64,000 nucleotides of DNA from Paenibacillus gyeongsangnamensis (GCF_027533625.1 NZ_JAQAGZ010000005.1:1-64000), one strand, 5' to 3'; positions 25,760 through 36,411 are shown, counted from the first letter of the stretch. Translations and numbers: made by a program. Notes: generated by a model not told the origin, from the letters alone.

Positions 25760-26734
25760 ATGTCATTGTCCTCATCAGGTCAAGATCAGCCGCAGGCCGT
25801 TCTGGAACGCATTGTATTTCAGGTGGAAAAGGTGATTGTAGGGAAGCGCGAGGTCATTACGAAGCTGCTCGTCGCCATGCTGTGCGGAGGGCACGTGCTG
25901 CTGGAGGATGTGCCGGGCGTCGGCAAAACGATGCTCGTCCGCGCACTGGCGCGCACGGTGGACGGGAGCTTTAAGCGGATTCAGTGTACGCCGGACCTTC
26001 TGCCTTCGGATTTAACCGGCGTGTCGGTATATAACCAGCGGACCGGGGAGTTTGATTTCCGGCCGGGACCGCTGCTGGCGCATATCGTGCTGGCCGACGA
26101 GCTGAACCGGACTTCGCCACGGACGCAGGCGGCGATGCTCGAAGCGATGGAGGAGAAGCGCATTACGGTGGACGGGACGACGTATCCGCTGCCGGAGCCG
26201 TTCTTCATTCTGGCCACGCAAAATCCGGCCGATTTCGAAGGAACGTTCCCGCTGCCGGAAGCGCAGCTGGACCGGTTCCTGCTCAAGCTGCGCCTGGGCT
26301 ATCCCGAGGTGCGCGATGAAATCGAAATGCTGAATCGGATGGAAGAGACGTTCCCGCTGGCGCAGGTGCGGACCGTGCTGCTGAAGGAGGAATTTGTCCA
26401 CCTGCAAAAGGCGGCCCGTTCCGTCCATGTAGACGAAACGATGAAGCAGTACATCGTGCAGCTGACCTCGACGACCCGGCAGCATCCCGAGGTGGCGCTG
26501 GGCGCCAGCCCCCGGGCGACGATCGCCTTGATGCGCGCCGCGCAGGCTCAGGCGCTGCTGTCGGGCCGAAGCTTCGTCATCCCGGATGACGTCAAAGCGC
26601 TGGCTGTCCCGGTGCTGGCCCACCGGCTGCTGCTGAATCCCGCCGCACAGCTGGCGGGCCGGCAGACCGAGACCGTTGTAGCATCGCTCGTATCGGCGAC
26701 CCCGGTGCCCGTCCGGCGGACGGCGGCCGGGTAA
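25760..26734 (+). CDS. MoxR family AAA ATPase
   Basis: 324 aa AAA+ ATPase. Walker A LEDVPGVGKTML near residue 50, Walker B IVLADELNRTSP near 110, sensor 1 ATQNP and sensor 2 GASPRAT are all present. MoxR proteins act as chaperones for maturation of other complexes. GGGAGG lies seven bases upstream of the ATG. It is the first gene of a MoxR-DUF58-transglutaminase operon found widely in bacteria, whose exact job is undefined. Confidence 0.92.
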   Translation: MSLSSSGQDQPQAVLERIVFQVEKVIVGKREVITKLLVAMLCGGHVLLEDVPGVGKTMLVRALARTVDGSFKRIQCTPDLLPSDLTGVSVYNQRTGEFDFRPGPLLAHIVLADELNRTSPRTQAAMLEAMEEKRITVDGTTYPLPEPFFILATQNPADFEGTFPLPEAQLDRFLLKLRLGYPEVRDEIEMLNRMEETFPLAQVRTVLLKEEFVHLQKAARSVHVDETMKQYIVQLTSTTRQHPEVALGASPRATIALMRAAQAQALLSGRSFVIPDDVKALAVPVLAHRLLLNPAAQLAGRQTETVVASLVSATPVPVRRTAAG

Positions 26735-26750
26735 ACGGAGGAGCCTCGCG

Positions 26751-27944
26751 ATGGGTGCCTGGTTTCGATGGACCGGACTGCTGTGTCTTCTTACCGGCGT
26801 CTGGTATGCCGCTTGGATGCATGGCGGAAGGACGGCTTGGTTTCTCGCGTCGGCCTTCAGCTTATGGGGAGGGTATGCGATCGCCGTCTTTTGGCTGCTG
26901 CGGGGGCGGCTCCGGCTTGTGCAGCCGGCAGAGGCGAGCTTGCGGTGGTATGCGGGCGAACCGTATACGCTCTGCTTCCGGCTTGAAGGTCCGGACGCTC
27001 TCCGCTGGCTGCCGGGCGTGTGGCTCACGGTGGAGGCCGAGCTCCAGCATCTCGGCAGCGGCGAACGGCTGCTGCTGCGCGAGAGCTGGACTAGCGGCTT
27101 CGGCTGGGAGCTCGCGCTGCAGCTGCCGGGCCTGCGCCGCGGGATTTACCGCGTGGCTGCGCTGACGGTGCGCGCGGGCGACGGGTTCTCGCTTCTGCCG
27201 GTCACCTGCAGAAGAGGGGGCGCGGGGCAGCTGTACGTGCTGCCCCGGCCGTGGAAGCTGGCGGCGGAGCCGGGCGCGGGACCGTCAGGTCCGCGTTCGG
27301 CGGCACGGCCGCCGGGCTGGGCCGACGTGCCGCAGGTGTGCGGCACGAGGCCGTATGCGCCCGGGGATCCGCTTCGCCGGATCCACTGGCGCTCCAGCGC
27401 GCGCACTGGCGAGCTGCGCGCGGTGGAAACCGAGCTGCCCGCCGCCGGGCTGCAGCTCGTTTGTTTGGACGCGGCCGGCGCCGATGTGGCGGCGGAGGCC
27501 GCGGCAGGGCTGGCCCAGCGCGCGCTGGAGCTGGGCCTGCGGGTGCGCCTTGCCGTCAGTGACGGGCAAGGGAGCGCGCTGGACGCGCAGGGGCGCGCGC
27601 GCCTGCCGGAGCTGCTGCAGCTCTTGGCCGGCGTGCCTTACGGCGGGGCGCGCCCCGAAGCGTTCGCCGAGCTCGCGCTGCGCGAGTTCCGGCAATCGGG
27701 CGCCGCGGCGGCGGCCCTGGTGACGGCGCGCGCCGACGCGCAGCTGCCGGCGGTGCTCCGCGCGCTGCCCCGGGGCGCCGCGCGGGTCGTGTACGTGCAC
27801 GGCGGCGCGGGAGCGCTCCCGGACGCTGTGCACGACTGGAAGCGGCAGCTCGAGGCGATCGGCTGCCGGGTGACGGTGCTGGCGGCGGGAAGCTACGCCG
27901 CAGGGCAAGGGGGTGCCGGCCATGCCGCAACCGGCACGGAATAA
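26751..27944 (+). CDS. DUF58 domain-containing protein
   Basis: 397 aa. Two N-terminal hydrophobic segments ([17 protein letters not shown] and [21 protein letters not shown]) anchor it in the membrane; the soluble part has the DUF58 signature [20 protein letters not shown], a von Willebrand factor A-like fold. The gene is notably GC-rich, especially 27,150-27,900, so that long false frames appear on both strands. GGAGG ten bases before the ATG. It follows moxR by 16 bp and overlaps the next gene by 23 bp, a sign of coupling. Confidence 0.88.
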   Translation: MGAWFRWTGLLCLLTGVWYAAWMHGGRTAWFLASAFSLWGGYAIAVFWLLRGRLRLVQPAEASLRWYAGEPYTLCFRLEGPDALRWLPGVWLTVEAELQHLGSGERLLLRESWTSGFGWELALQLPGLRRGIYRVAALTVRAGDGFSLLPVTCRRGGAGQLYVLPRPWKLAAEPGAGPSGPRSAARPPGWADVPQVCGTRPYAPGDPLRRIHWRSSARTGELRAVETELPAAGLQLVCLDAAGADVAAEAAAGLAQRALELGLRVRLAVSDGQGSALDAQGRARLPELLQLLAGVPYGGARPEAFAELALREFRQSGAAAAALVTARADAQLPAVLRALPRGAARVVYVHGGAGALPDAVHDWKRQLEAIGCRVTVLAAGSYAAGQGGAGHAATGTE

Positions 27945-30273
27945 CTGGCTCGCGGACGCGTTCCTCAGCGCCCTGCTGGGTCTGCAGCTGCTGGAATGGC
28001 TGTACCCGCTGCAGCGCCTTTCGAACGTGACCGAGCTGTATTCGATCACGCCGTTTGTCGTCATGTTCGCCCTGCTCCTCTTCATGGATACGTTCCGGAT
28101 GCGGAGCTGGACCGCGTGGCCGCTGAAGCTGTTCTCTATCGTGGCGGTCACGGCCTGGCTTCACAACGGGCAAGCTATCCCGGCAGCGGGATGGTGGGCC
28201 GATTGGAGCCGGTCGCTCCTGCAGGATGCGGCCGACGGGCTGCACGGACATCTGGAGAACTGGCAGCCTGCCACACGGACGCTGCTGTTCTTGTCCGGTT
28301 GGGCGTTCTTTATCTCCGTCGTGCAGTCCTTCGTGCTGGAACGGCGGACGGTGCTTTGGTTTACTTTCATGACGCTGGCATATTTGCTGGTGATGCAATC
28401 CGTATTCGAGGTGGATTTGTGGGCAGCCGTCCTGAGGACCGCGGGGGCGGGCTTCTGGCTTCAGGCGCTGCTGCAGGCGGGCCGTCGGGAACGATGGCGT
28501 CTGGATGCCCAAGGGGGCGAACTCGTCCCCGAGCAGGAAGCGATGCGCCGGGTCCGGATGCCGGTCCTCCTGCCGCTGCTGCTTGTAAGCGCCGGGATGC
28601 TGACGGGTCTGCTCGGAGCCATGGCGCATCCCGCACCCGCCAAGCCGCTGGAATGGCAGCGGTATGTCGACGAATGGCTTCAGCGGTTCCAGGGGGTGCA
28701 GCTGACGGCGGATTCCCGCGAGGCCTCCTGGGCGGAGACCGGCTACGGCACCGACGATACGCAGCTGGGATATCCGCTGAAGCCGAGCGACCGTCCGGTC
28801 TTCAGTGCGGTAACCTCCCGGCTCACCTATTGGCGGGGCGAAGCCAAGAGCCGGTATACCGGACGCGGATGGACGCAGCCGGATACCGGGCAGATTCAGA
28901 ATGTCGGGCAGGCTGCGATGAAGGCCCCGTCCGGGGAAGAGCCGCCGTGGACCGCCCGGGTGTCCCAAGAAATTACCGTACAAAATCCGTCCGTCAACCG
29001 GCTGCTGTTCGCCGGAGGGGAGATCGTTTCGGTAGAGGGAATGCGCTCGGTTCAGGGGGGCATCGTCCCTTCCGAGTGGCTGTGGAAGCAGCCGGAAGCG
29101 GACCGGATCGGACTGCCTGCGATGAGCGACCCGCTCGCGTGGTACAAGCTGACGTCCGAGGTTATCCCGGACCGGGATAACCTCGGACGTCAAGTGACGG
29201 ATACCCTCGTCCCTCCGGAAATAAGGGACACGTTTCTGCAGCTGCCGGAAGGCCTCCCTCAGCGGGTTCGGGAGCTTGCGGCGAATATTACCGAGGGCAA
29301 GTCCGCCGATCTGGCCAAAGCGGAGGCGATCGAAGCGTACCTCCGGTCCAATTATGCGTATACGATGGAGGACGTTCTTCCGCCCGGCCCGCAGCAGGAT
29401 TTGGTCGACTACTTCTTATTCGAGCAGCGGGCGGGGTACTGCGACTATTTCTCAAGCGCGATGGTGGTGCTGCTCCGGTCCGCAGGGGTGCCCGCCCGTT
29501 GGGTAAAGGGCTTCGCCCCGGGCGAGCTAGTCGCCACGGAGTATAGCGACGGGGAGCCGCGCTATACGGTGCAGGTCCGGCAAAGAGACGCGCACTCCTG
29601 GGCGGAAGTGTACCTTCCCGCGGCCGGCTGGGTTCCGTTCGAGCCGACCCCGGGCTTCGCAGGAGGAAGCGCGGACGCGGCGCGGACCCCTGCCGCGGTC
29701 AAGACGGCGGAAGCTCAGAGCAAGTCCGCGCAAGTGGGGCAAGCCGTCTGGCCTCTGCTTCAGCAGGCGGGCCAGCTTGGCTCCCGCATCGCGGAAGCGT
29801 CGCGCTCTCTGGCTGAAGCCACCCCTTCCGCCGGTTTGGCATGGGTCCGCGGATTATTATCCACAGTCCCCTCCGCGGAGCAGCTCCGGTTATCCCTGTG
29901 GACAACCGTTCATCTTGCGCTCGGGTTTATGCTCCTGTGGATGACCCGCAAGCTGTGTGTGCCGCCTCTGCCCGAAGCCGCCGACCCGGCTGTCGGGAAG
30001 CCGCGGGACTTGCGGCGGTCCGATCTGCTGCGCCGGAGCGACCGGCTCTGGCAGCGTGTGCAGCGGCGCTACGGGCGGGCCCGGCCGGATCAGACGCTCC
30101 GCGAGTACGCGGCGAGCCGCGCCTGCCGGAGCGCGGCCCAGCTGGAGGCGCTCCAGCAGCTGGCGAGGCTCCTTGAAGCGCTCCGGTACGCGGATCCGGC
30201 CGGCACCGCCGGCCCTTCCCGCCGGGTGCTTGAGGAAGCCTGGCGGCGCCTCAAGCAAGCGAGAAGCCAGTAA
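27922..30273 (+). CDS. membrane transglutaminase-like protein (TgpA-type, DUF3488/DUF4129)
   Basis: 783 aa. N-terminal half: about five or six membrane segments ([20 protein letters not shown] onward). Then an extracellular domain with a papain-like transglutaminase core: catalytic Cys507 in RAGYCDYFS, His558 in HSWAEVYLP and acidic Glu in PFEPTPGF. One more membrane segment near residue 665 and a cytosolic C-terminal DUF4129-like tail. ATG 27922, eight bases from GGGGG, is taken over the GTG at 27913. Codons 410-424 lie in a perfect 43-nt palindrome (see findings). Third gene of the MoxR operon. Confidence 0.86.
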   Translation: MPQPARNNWLADAFLSALLGLQLLEWLYPLQRLSNVTELYSITPFVVMFALLLFMDTFRMRSWTAWPLKLFSIVAVTAWLHNGQAIPAAGWWADWSRSLLQDAADGLHGHLENWQPATRTLLFLSGWAFFISVVQSFVLERRTVLWFTFMTLAYLLVMQSVFEVDLWAAVLRTAGAGFWLQALLQAGRRERWRLDAQGGELVPEQEAMRRVRMPVLLPLLLVSAGMLTGLLGAMAHPAPAKPLEWQRYVDEWLQRFQGVQLTADSREASWAETGYGTDDTQLGYPLKPSDRPVFSAVTSRLTYWRGEAKSRYTGRGWTQPDTGQIQNVGQAAMKAPSGEEPPWTARVSQEITVQNPSVNRLLFAGGEIVSVEGMRSVQGGIVPSEWLWKQPEADRIGLPAMSDPLAWYKLTSEVIPDRDNLGRQVTDTLVPPEIRDTFLQLPEGLPQRVRELAANITEGKSADLAKAEAIEAYLRSNYAYTMEDVLPPGPQQDLVDYFLFEQRAGYCDYFSSAMVVLLRSAGVPARWVKGFAPGELVATEYSDGEPRYTVQVRQRDAHSWAEVYLPAAGWVPFEPTPGFAGGSADAARTPAAVKTAEAQSKSAQVGQAVWPLLQQAGQLGSRIAEASRSLAEATPSAGLAWVRGLLSTVPSAEQLRLSLWTTVHLALGFMLLWMTRKLCVPPLPEAADPAVGKPRDLRRSDLLRRSDRLWQRVQRRYGRARPDQTLREYAASRACRSAAQLEALQQLARLLEALRYADPAGTAGPSRRVLEEAWRRLKQARSQ
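29150..29192. repeat. perfect 43-nt palindrome inside coding sequence
   Basis: 21-nt arms (29150-29170 and 29172-29192) are exact reverse complements around a single central A at 29171; the left arm begins TGACGTCCGAGGTT and ends ATCCCGG. It encodes [16 protein letters not shown] in the transglutaminase-like protein and would form a 20-bp hairpin or cruciform. Confidence 0.9.
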
Positions 30274-30314
30274 ACCGTTCTCCTCCGGGAGGACGGCTTA
30301 CTGGCTTCTTTTTT
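30263..30314 (+). terminator. terminator overlapping the transglutaminase stop codon
   Basis: Stem GAAGCCAGTAA-CCGT paired with ACGG-TTACTGGCTTC, followed by TTTTTT. The stop codon (30271-30273) and last codons lie inside the stem. Confidence 0.85.
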
Positions 30315-30389
30315 AGTTAATAAGAATTTATAAGTTTTCATAACTTATAGCTTCGCATCAACCTTGGTAAACGCGCTGGTCCTTGTAAG

Positions 30390-30419
30390 ACAAGGACGGC
30401 GTGGCCGTTTATCCTGGCG
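30390..30419. repeat. 30-nt dispersed repeat, copy 1
   Basis: Begins ACAAGGACGGCG and ends TATCCTGGCG with an internal ACGGC/GCCGT stem. A second copy is at 49162-49191 with 27 of 30 positions identical. Here it also supplies the stop codon (TTA at 30409-30411) and last two codons of the minus-strand regulator. Confidence 0.7.
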
Positions 30420-31728
30420 CCTGGGGTCCGAGTTGAATCCGGTAAATCTTTTTCGGTCTGCCCCGCAGCTTTTCCTGTTTCACGTAAGTAACCTCAGCGA
30501 CTCCTTTCTCCTCCAGCTGATTCAGAATGCGGTTGGCGCTTCGGATCGTGACGCCCAGATGGTAAGCGAGCTCCTCCGCCGTAATTTCAGACCGCTCGGT
30601 CTTGGCGAGCACCGCTACGATCTTCTGCAGCTGCAGCGTTGAGATGCCCGTCGTTTCGTGCAGGAGCTGCAGCTGCGGGCTGACCTCGTTCCGGTAATCC
30701 AGGCAGCTTTCTTCGCCGAGAGGGCCGATCACCTGGCCGTTCATTTGAATGACGAACGTGCCGTGCATCGTGCTGGCCGAGGACTGCCGGCTCGCCGACT
30801 GGGCGTTCGTCCGTGCCTTGTACATCGTATCTCCCGTGCCCCAGCCGATATCGACGGTGAAAGGAACGCTCCCGTGCAGAAAAGCCGTCAGCGAGCAGCG
30901 GGTGAAGCCATCCGTGATGGCGCGCAAATCCTTGGCGGAGCTGATGAGCTCGAAGCTGTTGCCCGCTTTTTGAATAATAAACGGCACCTTGGCCTCCACC
31001 GTGAACTCCAGCAGCGCCTTGTGCAGCAGCATGAGCTTCAGCTCGAGGTCGTTGATGCCGGGCGGCTCCTTGTCCAGGCCGTGAATGGAGAGATGCCCGA
31101 CGGCAATCTGATTGTCGGCCAGCTTCAGCACTTCGATTTCGGTAGCGATGTGCTCGAACTGCTGGACCAGCGATTTCTGCGACGGGAATAAATACAAGTG
31201 CGGGATGCCGAGCTCCTCCAGCTGGGGAACGATGTTGCCGACCCTGGTGATGGAGTAGTCGATGGCTCCCCGCCTCCACAAGGAAACGTGATGCTCCAGC
31301 GCCGTATCGTAGAAGTCCTCCCGGATTTCCGGCAGCTGCTTAGTTTGAGGGAAGCTCGCCGGCCCCAGCACCTCTTTCAGTCCCAAATATCCGTTCTCAT
31401 CGTAGATGAAATCAATGAACACGCGGGAAAAATCGAGATTCGGCCGCTTCAAGCTGATTTGAAACAAGATTTTGTAGAAATCGTCCTCATGGATGTGGTA
31501 GGCATAGGTGGGGACCGGAAAGCCGCCCCATTGCAGCTCCAAATAACGGTAGCTGAGCTCGGTCATAATCATTCCGTCAACCCGATGGCAATGCTCCGTA
31601 TATAAAGCTTTCGTTTCCTCCAGCCGGGAATACGTCAGCAGAATCAGCTCGCTCTTGCCCAGCTCCCCTTGGACGGCTTGAAGCTTCGGCAGCGATTGCT
31701 CCGCGATAATGACACCCAATCGTATCAA
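30409..31728 (-). CDS. transcriptional regulator with C-terminal winged helix
   Basis: 439 aa. Residues ~1-330 form a domain I do not recognise; it opens like a receptor-type or PrpR-N-like fold (MIRLGVIIAEQSLPKLQAV) and contains FIDFIYDENGYLGLKE. The last ~100 residues are a winged-helix DNA-binding region: STLQLQKIVAVLAK, ITAEELAYHLGVTIRSANRILNQLEEKGVAEV and a basic tail RGRPKKIYRI. Start is TTG 31728 with only a weak site. Divergent from the MFS and amidohydrolase genes, which it probably controls. Its stop codon lies inside a dispersed 30-nt repeat. Confidence 0.72.
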   Translation of the reverse strand: MIRLGVIIAEQSLPKLQAVQGELGKSELILLTYSRLEETKALYTEHCHRVDGMIMTELSYRYLELQWGGFPVPTYAYHIHEDDFYKILFQISLKRPNLDFSRVFIDFIYDENGYLGLKEVLGPASFPQTKQLPEIREDFYDTALEHHVSLWRRGAIDYSITRVGNIVPQLEELGIPHLYLFPSQKSLVQQFEHIATEIEVLKLADNQIAVGHLSIHGLDKEPPGINDLELKLMLLHKALLEFTVEAKVPFIIQKAGNSFELISSAKDLRAITDGFTRCSLTAFLHGSVPFTVDIGWGTGDTMYKARTNAQSASRQSSASTMHGTFVIQMNGQVIGPLGEESCLDYRNEVSPQLQLLHETTGISTLQLQKIVAVLAKTERSEITAEELAYHLGVTIRSANRILNQLEEKGVAEVTYVKQEKLRGRPKKIYRIQLGPQAPG

Positions 31729-31936
31729 GATGATATAAGGCCCCCGATCTTTTGCTGCTTATCTCCATTATACTGAAATCCGATTTATTAGGAAAATGTG
31801 AACAAAGGATTGCACAATCCGGCAAACCGTACTATTATTAATTTAAGACATCGTCCAAAATATGTCCATAAATTCCGATGCGCACGGCAGGGCCGTATGA
31901 ACGGCGATGTACACCTCATTGCTTGGAGGAATGCCC

Positions 31937-33193
31937 ATGAATACCCGTTCGGCAGCAGGTTACAGCAAGTATGTGGTTTTGGGGCTGCTATGCATCACGT
32001 GGATTGTCAATTACTTCGACAAAGTAGCGATTAATGTGGCGAGCATTCCGCTCGCGAAGGAGTTCGGTTTAAACGAATCTCAGATCGGGCTTATTTTAAG
32101 CAGCTTTTTTCTGAGTTATGCTATGATGCAGCCGGTGGGCGGCTGGCTTTCGGACCGCTTCGGCTCGCGTAAGGTGATCTTGATTTCCGCGTTGTTCTGG
32201 TCCTTGTTTACGGTCGTCAGCGGGTGGGCGTGGTCCTTCGTCTCGCTGCTCGTCGTGCGCTTTCTGTTCGGCATCGGGGAGGGAAGCTACCCTTCGGCTA
32301 GCACGGTGGCGGTAGCCGAATCGTTTCCCTATAAGCAAAGAGCCCGGGCCAAATCCGTGCTGACCTCGGCTACGACGCTCGGAAGCATGCTCGGATCGCT
32401 CGTTGCCGCTTCCTTGATCTCCTCGTTCGGGTGGCGGAACATGTTTTTCGTTCTTGGAGCGCTCGGCGTCGTTCTATGCATCATCCTGTTCTTTTTCCTA
32501 AAGCCGGCGGGTTCGGATGAGAAGGCAGCCGAGCCGAAGGCTCATAAAAGCAAAGTGCCCTTGAAGCAATTGCTGACCATTCCGCTTGTTTGGCAGCTGA
32601 CGGCGATTTATTTCGGAGCCAGCCTCGTGACCTGGGGAATGAATTCCTAGATGCCGTCGTATTTGGTGAAGGTGCGGCATTTAAGCATGGTATCTATGGG
32701 AGCGCTTTCTTCCATTCCGGCGCTGGTTGGGTTTGCGGGCGTCCTGCTAACCGGTTGGCTGCTGGATAAAAAAGCGCTGGTCGGCCGGGAGAAGCTGCTC
32801 GTCATGATCGGCGCCCTCTTGTCCTGTATTTGCATCTATTTGATGTTTCAGGCGTCGACCGTCGGACTTGTCATTTTCTATCAATGCCTCAGCACGATCG
32901 GCTCCGTTCTGGTCGTCACTCCGGCATTAACCTTGCCGCTCAAGTATATCTCCAAAGACACGGTCGGGTCGGCTACCGGCTGCATTTATTTCGGCGGGCA
33001 GACGGCCGGCATCATCGCTCCTTCCTTAATGGGGTTTATGATTCACCGCTTTAACGGTTCGTATCAGGCGGCCTTTTGGGTGATGATCGTAGGCATGTTC
33101 ATTCCGTTCCTTGTATCCCTGGCGCTTCGTACGAAGGGAAAATCGGCAGAGGCGGAGCCGGGCTCCATGTCCGATGCGGAAGTGGCGTTATAG
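31937..33193 (+). pseudogene. MFS transporter interrupted by an in-frame amber codon
   Basis: Codons before and after TAG at 32648-32650 are in the same frame and together encode one ~418-aa MFS transporter. Helices 1-6 (WIVNYFDKVAINVASIP, GGWLSDRFGSRKV, GEGSYPSASTVAVAES) precede the stop, helices 7-12 follow. The break reads WGMNS-stop-MPSYLVKVRHL; in such anion/organic-acid transporters this place normally holds Trp (SWMPSYL or SWLPTYL), so TGG to TAG is the simplest cause. GGAGG lies seven bases before ATG 31937. As it stands the gene would give a six-helix half; read-through is possible but no known signal is seen. Confidence 0.78.
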
Positions 33194-33267
33194 TTTTATT
33201 GAATTAATCATTGATCATCTAAATTATCGTTTCTTATCGATTCGTAAACAGAAAGAAGGTAGATTTT

Positions 33268-34692
33268 ATGCTGGATGTTATGGTGGATGTAGAGCGTATT
33301 GCCGAGCTGATAGAAAATAAACGGGACCTGCTGATCGGCGTGAGCGACCGGCTGTGGGGCTTTGCTGAAACCCGGTTCGAGGAGTTTCAGTCCGCGGCGC
33401 TATTATGCGAAACGCTGGAGCAAGAGGGCTTTACCGTCACAAAGGGCCTGGCCGGAATGGAGACCGCCTTCGTAGGCAGCTGCGGCAGCGGAGGGCCGAT
33501 CGTTGCGATTCTGGGCGAATACGATGCGCTGTCCGGTCTGAGCCAGGTCAAAGGCGCTTCCGTTCAGGAGCCTGTCCAAGCCGGCGGCAACGGCCACGGC
33601 TGCGGGCACAACCTTCTGGGTACCGGGTCGCTGGCGGCCGCGATAGCATTAAAGCAATACATGGAGGAGAACGGCATCCCAGGCACGGTAAGGTATTACG
33701 GCTGTCCCGGCGAAGAGGGCGGCTCCGGCAAAACGTTCATGGCTCGCGAAGGGATATTCGACGACGTCGATTTTGCCCTTTGCTGGCACCCGGGCGATCT
33801 GAACATCGTGTTGTCCGTCTCGATGCTGGCGAACTTCCAGGTTTATTTCAAGTTCAAGGGCCGCACGTCGCATGCGGCGGCAAGCCCGCATCTCGGCCGG
33901 AGCGCGCTCGATGCCGTGGAGCTGATGAACGTAGGGGTCAATTACCTTCGGGAGCATATGATTCCCGAGGCGCGGGTTCATTACGCCGTAACGAACAGCG
34001 GCGGTCACTCCCCGAACGTCGTCCAGGGCGAAGCGGAGTCGCTCTATTTGATCCGGGCGCCAAAGATTTCTCAGGTGAGCGAGCTTTATGAACGGGTATG
34101 CAATATCGCCAGAGGCGCCGCGCTCATGACGGGAACCGAGGTGAGCATCGTATTCGATAAGGCGTGCTCTAATCTGATTCCCAACCGGACGCTCGAAACC
34201 GTTATGCATGAATGCTTCACGGAGCTCGGCATTCCGGCTCATGATAAAGAGGAGCTGGCGCTTGCGGCCCGAATCCGCGAAACGCTCACCCCGGAGGAAC
34301 GGAACGGGAGCAACCTTGTCCGGTTCGCACCTGCTCAGAAAGACAAGGCGATCTCGGACGTGCTCCTGCCGTACCGGGAGATTCCGGGCAGCATGCCCGG
34401 CTCCTCGGATGTCGGCGATGTAAGCTGGATCGCGCCGACCGCGCAATGCATGACGGCCTGCTTCGCCGTCGGCTCTCCGGCGCACAGCTGGCAGTGGGTG
34501 ACGCTCGGCGCTCATTCGATCGGGCATAAGGGGATGCTCCATGCCGGCAAGGTGATGGCTGCGACCGCCGCCAAGGCGATGCAGAATCCGCAGCTGATCG
34601 AACAGGCCAAGGCGGAGCTGAAGGAACGGCTCGGCGGCGCGCCTTACGTCAATCCGATCCCGGAGGGAGTCAAGCCGTCGGCGGTTAAGTAA
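33268..34692 (+). CDS. M20 family metallo-amidohydrolase (AbgB-like)
   Basis: 474 aa. Metal-binding and catalytic motifs of M20 peptidases: GEYDALSG near residue 80, GHGCGHNLLG near 112, EEGGSGKT near 150, CWHP near 173, and a dimerisation domain with SHAAASPHLGRSALDA. It closely follows the p-aminobenzoyl-glutamate hydrolase subunit B pattern, including SSDVGDVSW near the end. AAGAAGG is ten bases ahead of the ATG. It sits behind the MFS gene and the divergent regulator, so it probably hydrolyses a compound that the transporter imports; the substrate is a guess. Confidence 0.85.
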   Translation: MLDVMVDVERIAELIENKRDLLIGVSDRLWGFAETRFEEFQSAALLCETLEQEGFTVTKGLAGMETAFVGSCGSGGPIVAILGEYDALSGLSQVKGASVQEPVQAGGNGHGCGHNLLGTGSLAAAIALKQYMEENGIPGTVRYYGCPGEEGGSGKTFMAREGIFDDVDFALCWHPGDLNIVLSVSMLANFQVYFKFKGRTSHAAASPHLGRSALDAVELMNVGVNYLREHMIPEARVHYAVTNSGGHSPNVVQGEAESLYLIRAPKISQVSELYERVCNIARGAALMTGTEVSIVFDKACSNLIPNRTLETVMHECFTELGIPAHDKEELALAARIRETLTPEERNGSNLVRFAPAQKDKAISDVLLPYREIPGSMPGSSDVGDVSWIAPTAQCMTACFAVGSPAHSWQWVTLGAHSIGHKGMLHAGKVMAATAAKAMQNPQLIEQAKAELKERLGGAPYVNPIPEGVKPSAVK

Positions 34693-34705
34693 ACCGCTCT
34701 TTGAA

Positions 34706-34741
34706 GAAGTCCTGCCCCGTGCAGGGCACTTCGGCGTTTTT
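34706..34741 (+). terminator. terminator of the amidohydrolase gene
   Basis: Stem GAAGTCCTGC/GCAGG-GC-ACTTC followed by CGTTTTT. Confidence 0.65.
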
Positions 34742-34796
34742 GTCACAGGTCCCGGCAAACCATCTTTTCCCAAGCCCGTCCGGCGGGAACAAAACA

Positions 34797-34825
34797 TTGC
34801 CCTTTGCCCTGCGGAAGCTTATAAT
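34797..34825 (+). promoter_or_regulatory. sigma-A promoter of guaA
   Basis: TTGCCC (34797-34802), 17-bp spacer, TATAAT (34820-34825), 47 bp before the ATG. The leader is too short for a purine riboswitch. Confidence 0.6.
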
Positions 34826-34872
34826 ATAGTTCATTGATTGGACCGAATAAGGCAGGAGGAAAATGAAATCTC

Positions 34873-36411
34873 ATGGAAAAACCGAATGAAATAATCGTTG
34901 TGCTGGATTTCGGAGGGCAATACAACCAGCTGATCGCGCGCCGGATCCGCGATTTGGGTGTGTACAGCGAGCTGCTTCCTTACAATACACCGGTGGAGAA
35001 GCTGAAGGCGCTGCAGCCGAAGGGCATCGTGTTCTCGGGCGGCCCGTCCAGCGTGTACGGAGAAGCATCGCCGCTGGTCGACCCGGCCGTGTACGAACTG
35101 GGCGTGCCGATTCTCGGCATCTGCTACGGCATGCAGCTGATGGCCCATCAGCTGGAAGGGAAGGTGGAAGCGGCCGCCAAGCGCGAATACGGCAAGGCGG
35201 AGGTGGACTTCACCGACGCTTGCAGCCTGGTGCATGGTCTGGACAAGAAGCAGACCGTTTGGATGAGCCACGGCGATCACGTCGTTCAGCTGCCGGCCGG
35301 CTTCATTCTGGACGCAAGCACGGAGCACGCTCCGGTAGCGGCGATGAGCCATCCGGAGAAGCGGATGTACGCGGTGCAGTTCCATCCGGAGGTGCGCCAT
35401 TCCGTTTACGGCAACGAAATGATCAAGAACTTCCTGTACCATGTGTGCGGCTGCGAAGGCACCTGGAGCATGGAGTCGTTCATCGAGGACACGATTCGCG
35501 ATATCCGCGCTCAGGTTGGGGACAAGAAGGTCCTGTGCGCGCTGAGCGGCGGCGTCGATTCCTCGGTTGTGGCGATTCTGATTCACAAGGCGATCGGCGA
35601 CCAGCTGACCTGCATGTTCATCGACCATGGTCTTCTGCGTAAGGGCGAAGCTGAGAGCGTAATGGAGACGTTCGTCGGCAAGTTCGACATGAAGGTGGTC
35701 AAGATCGACGCCCGCGAGCGGTTCCTCGGCAAGCTGGCCGGCGTGGACGATCCCGAGCAGAAGCGCAAAATTATCGGCAACGAGTTCATCCGCGTGTTCG
35801 AGGAAGAGTCCGTGAAGTTCGACGATTTCGCCTTCCTGGCGCAAGGCACGCTGTATACGGATATCGTTGAGAGCGGTACGGCTACGGCGCATACGATCAA
35901 GTCCCATCATAACGTGGGCGGTCTGCCGGAGGACATGAAGTTCGAGCTCGTCGAGCCGCTGAAGGCGCTGTTCAAGGACGAGGTGCGCAAGGTGGGCGAA
36001 GAGTGCGGTCTGCCTGCGGAGATCGTTTGGCGCCAGCCGTTCCCGGGTCCGGGGCTCGCGATTCGCGTTCTGGGCGAAGTGACGGAGGACAAGCTGAAAA
36101 TCGTTCGCGATTCCGATGCCATCCTTCGCGAGGAGATTGCCAAAGCGGGGCTTGACCGCGAGATTTGGCAATATTTCACCGCGCTGCCGAACATGAAGAG
36201 CGTCGGCGTCATGGGCGATGCCCGGACGTATTCCTACACTGTAGGTATTCGCGCGGTGACCTCGATCGACGGCATGACCGCGGACTGGGCGCGCATTCCT
36301 TGGGATGTGCTGGAGAAAATCTCGGTTCGGATCGTCAACGAGGTGGAGAACGTCAACCGGATCGTGTACGACGTGACGTCGAAGCCGCCGGCAACGATTG
36401 AGTGGGAATAG
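34873..36411 (+). CDS. guaA: GMP synthase (glutamine-hydrolysing)
   Basis: 512 aa; converts XMP to GMP using glutamine and ATP. N-terminal class I amidotransferase with nucleophile Cys84 in GICYGMQ and FHPEV; ATP-pyrophosphatase domain with the PP-loop [10 protein letters not shown] near residue 223; C-terminal dimerisation domain ending TIEWE. AGGAGG sits 13 bases before the ATG; between them an overlapping 8-codon frame (ATG 34863 to TGA 34889) could be a short leader. A diverged second copy of the 3' 150 nt lies at 37222-37382, on the far side of an AT-rich insert. Confidence 0.95.
   Translation: MEKPNEIIVVLDFGGQYNQLIARRIRDLGVYSELLPYNTPVEKLKALQPKGIVFSGGPSSVYGEASPLVDPAVYELGVPILGICYGMQLMAHQLEGKVEAAAKREYGKAEVDFTDACSLVHGLDKKQTVWMSHGDHVVQLPAGFILDASTEHAPVAAMSHPEKRMYAVQFHPEVRHSVYGNEMIKNFLYHVCGCEGTWSMESFIEDTIRDIRAQVGDKKVLCALSGGVDSSVVAILIHKAIGDQLTCMFIDHGLLRKGEAESVMETFVGKFDMKVVKIDARERFLGKLAGVDDPEQKRKIIGNEFIRVFEEESVKFDDFAFLAQGTLYTDIVESGTATAHTIKSHHNVGGLPEDMKFELVEPLKALFKDEVRKVGEECGLPAEIVWRQPFPGPGLAIRVLGEVTEDKLKIVRDSDAILREEIAKAGLDREIWQYFTALPNMKSVGVMGDARTYSYTVGIRAVTSIDGMTADWARIPWDVLEKISVRIVNEVENVNRIVYDVTSKPPATIEWE

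Noticed and set aside
27556..29193. 545-codon minus-strand frame over DUF58 and transglutaminase genes
   Set aside because: Arises from high GC; its start merely mirrors the palindrome at 29150-29192.
34797..34872. Purine riboswitch ahead of guaA
   Set aside because: Only ~45 nt separate promoter and start codon; no aptamer motifs.
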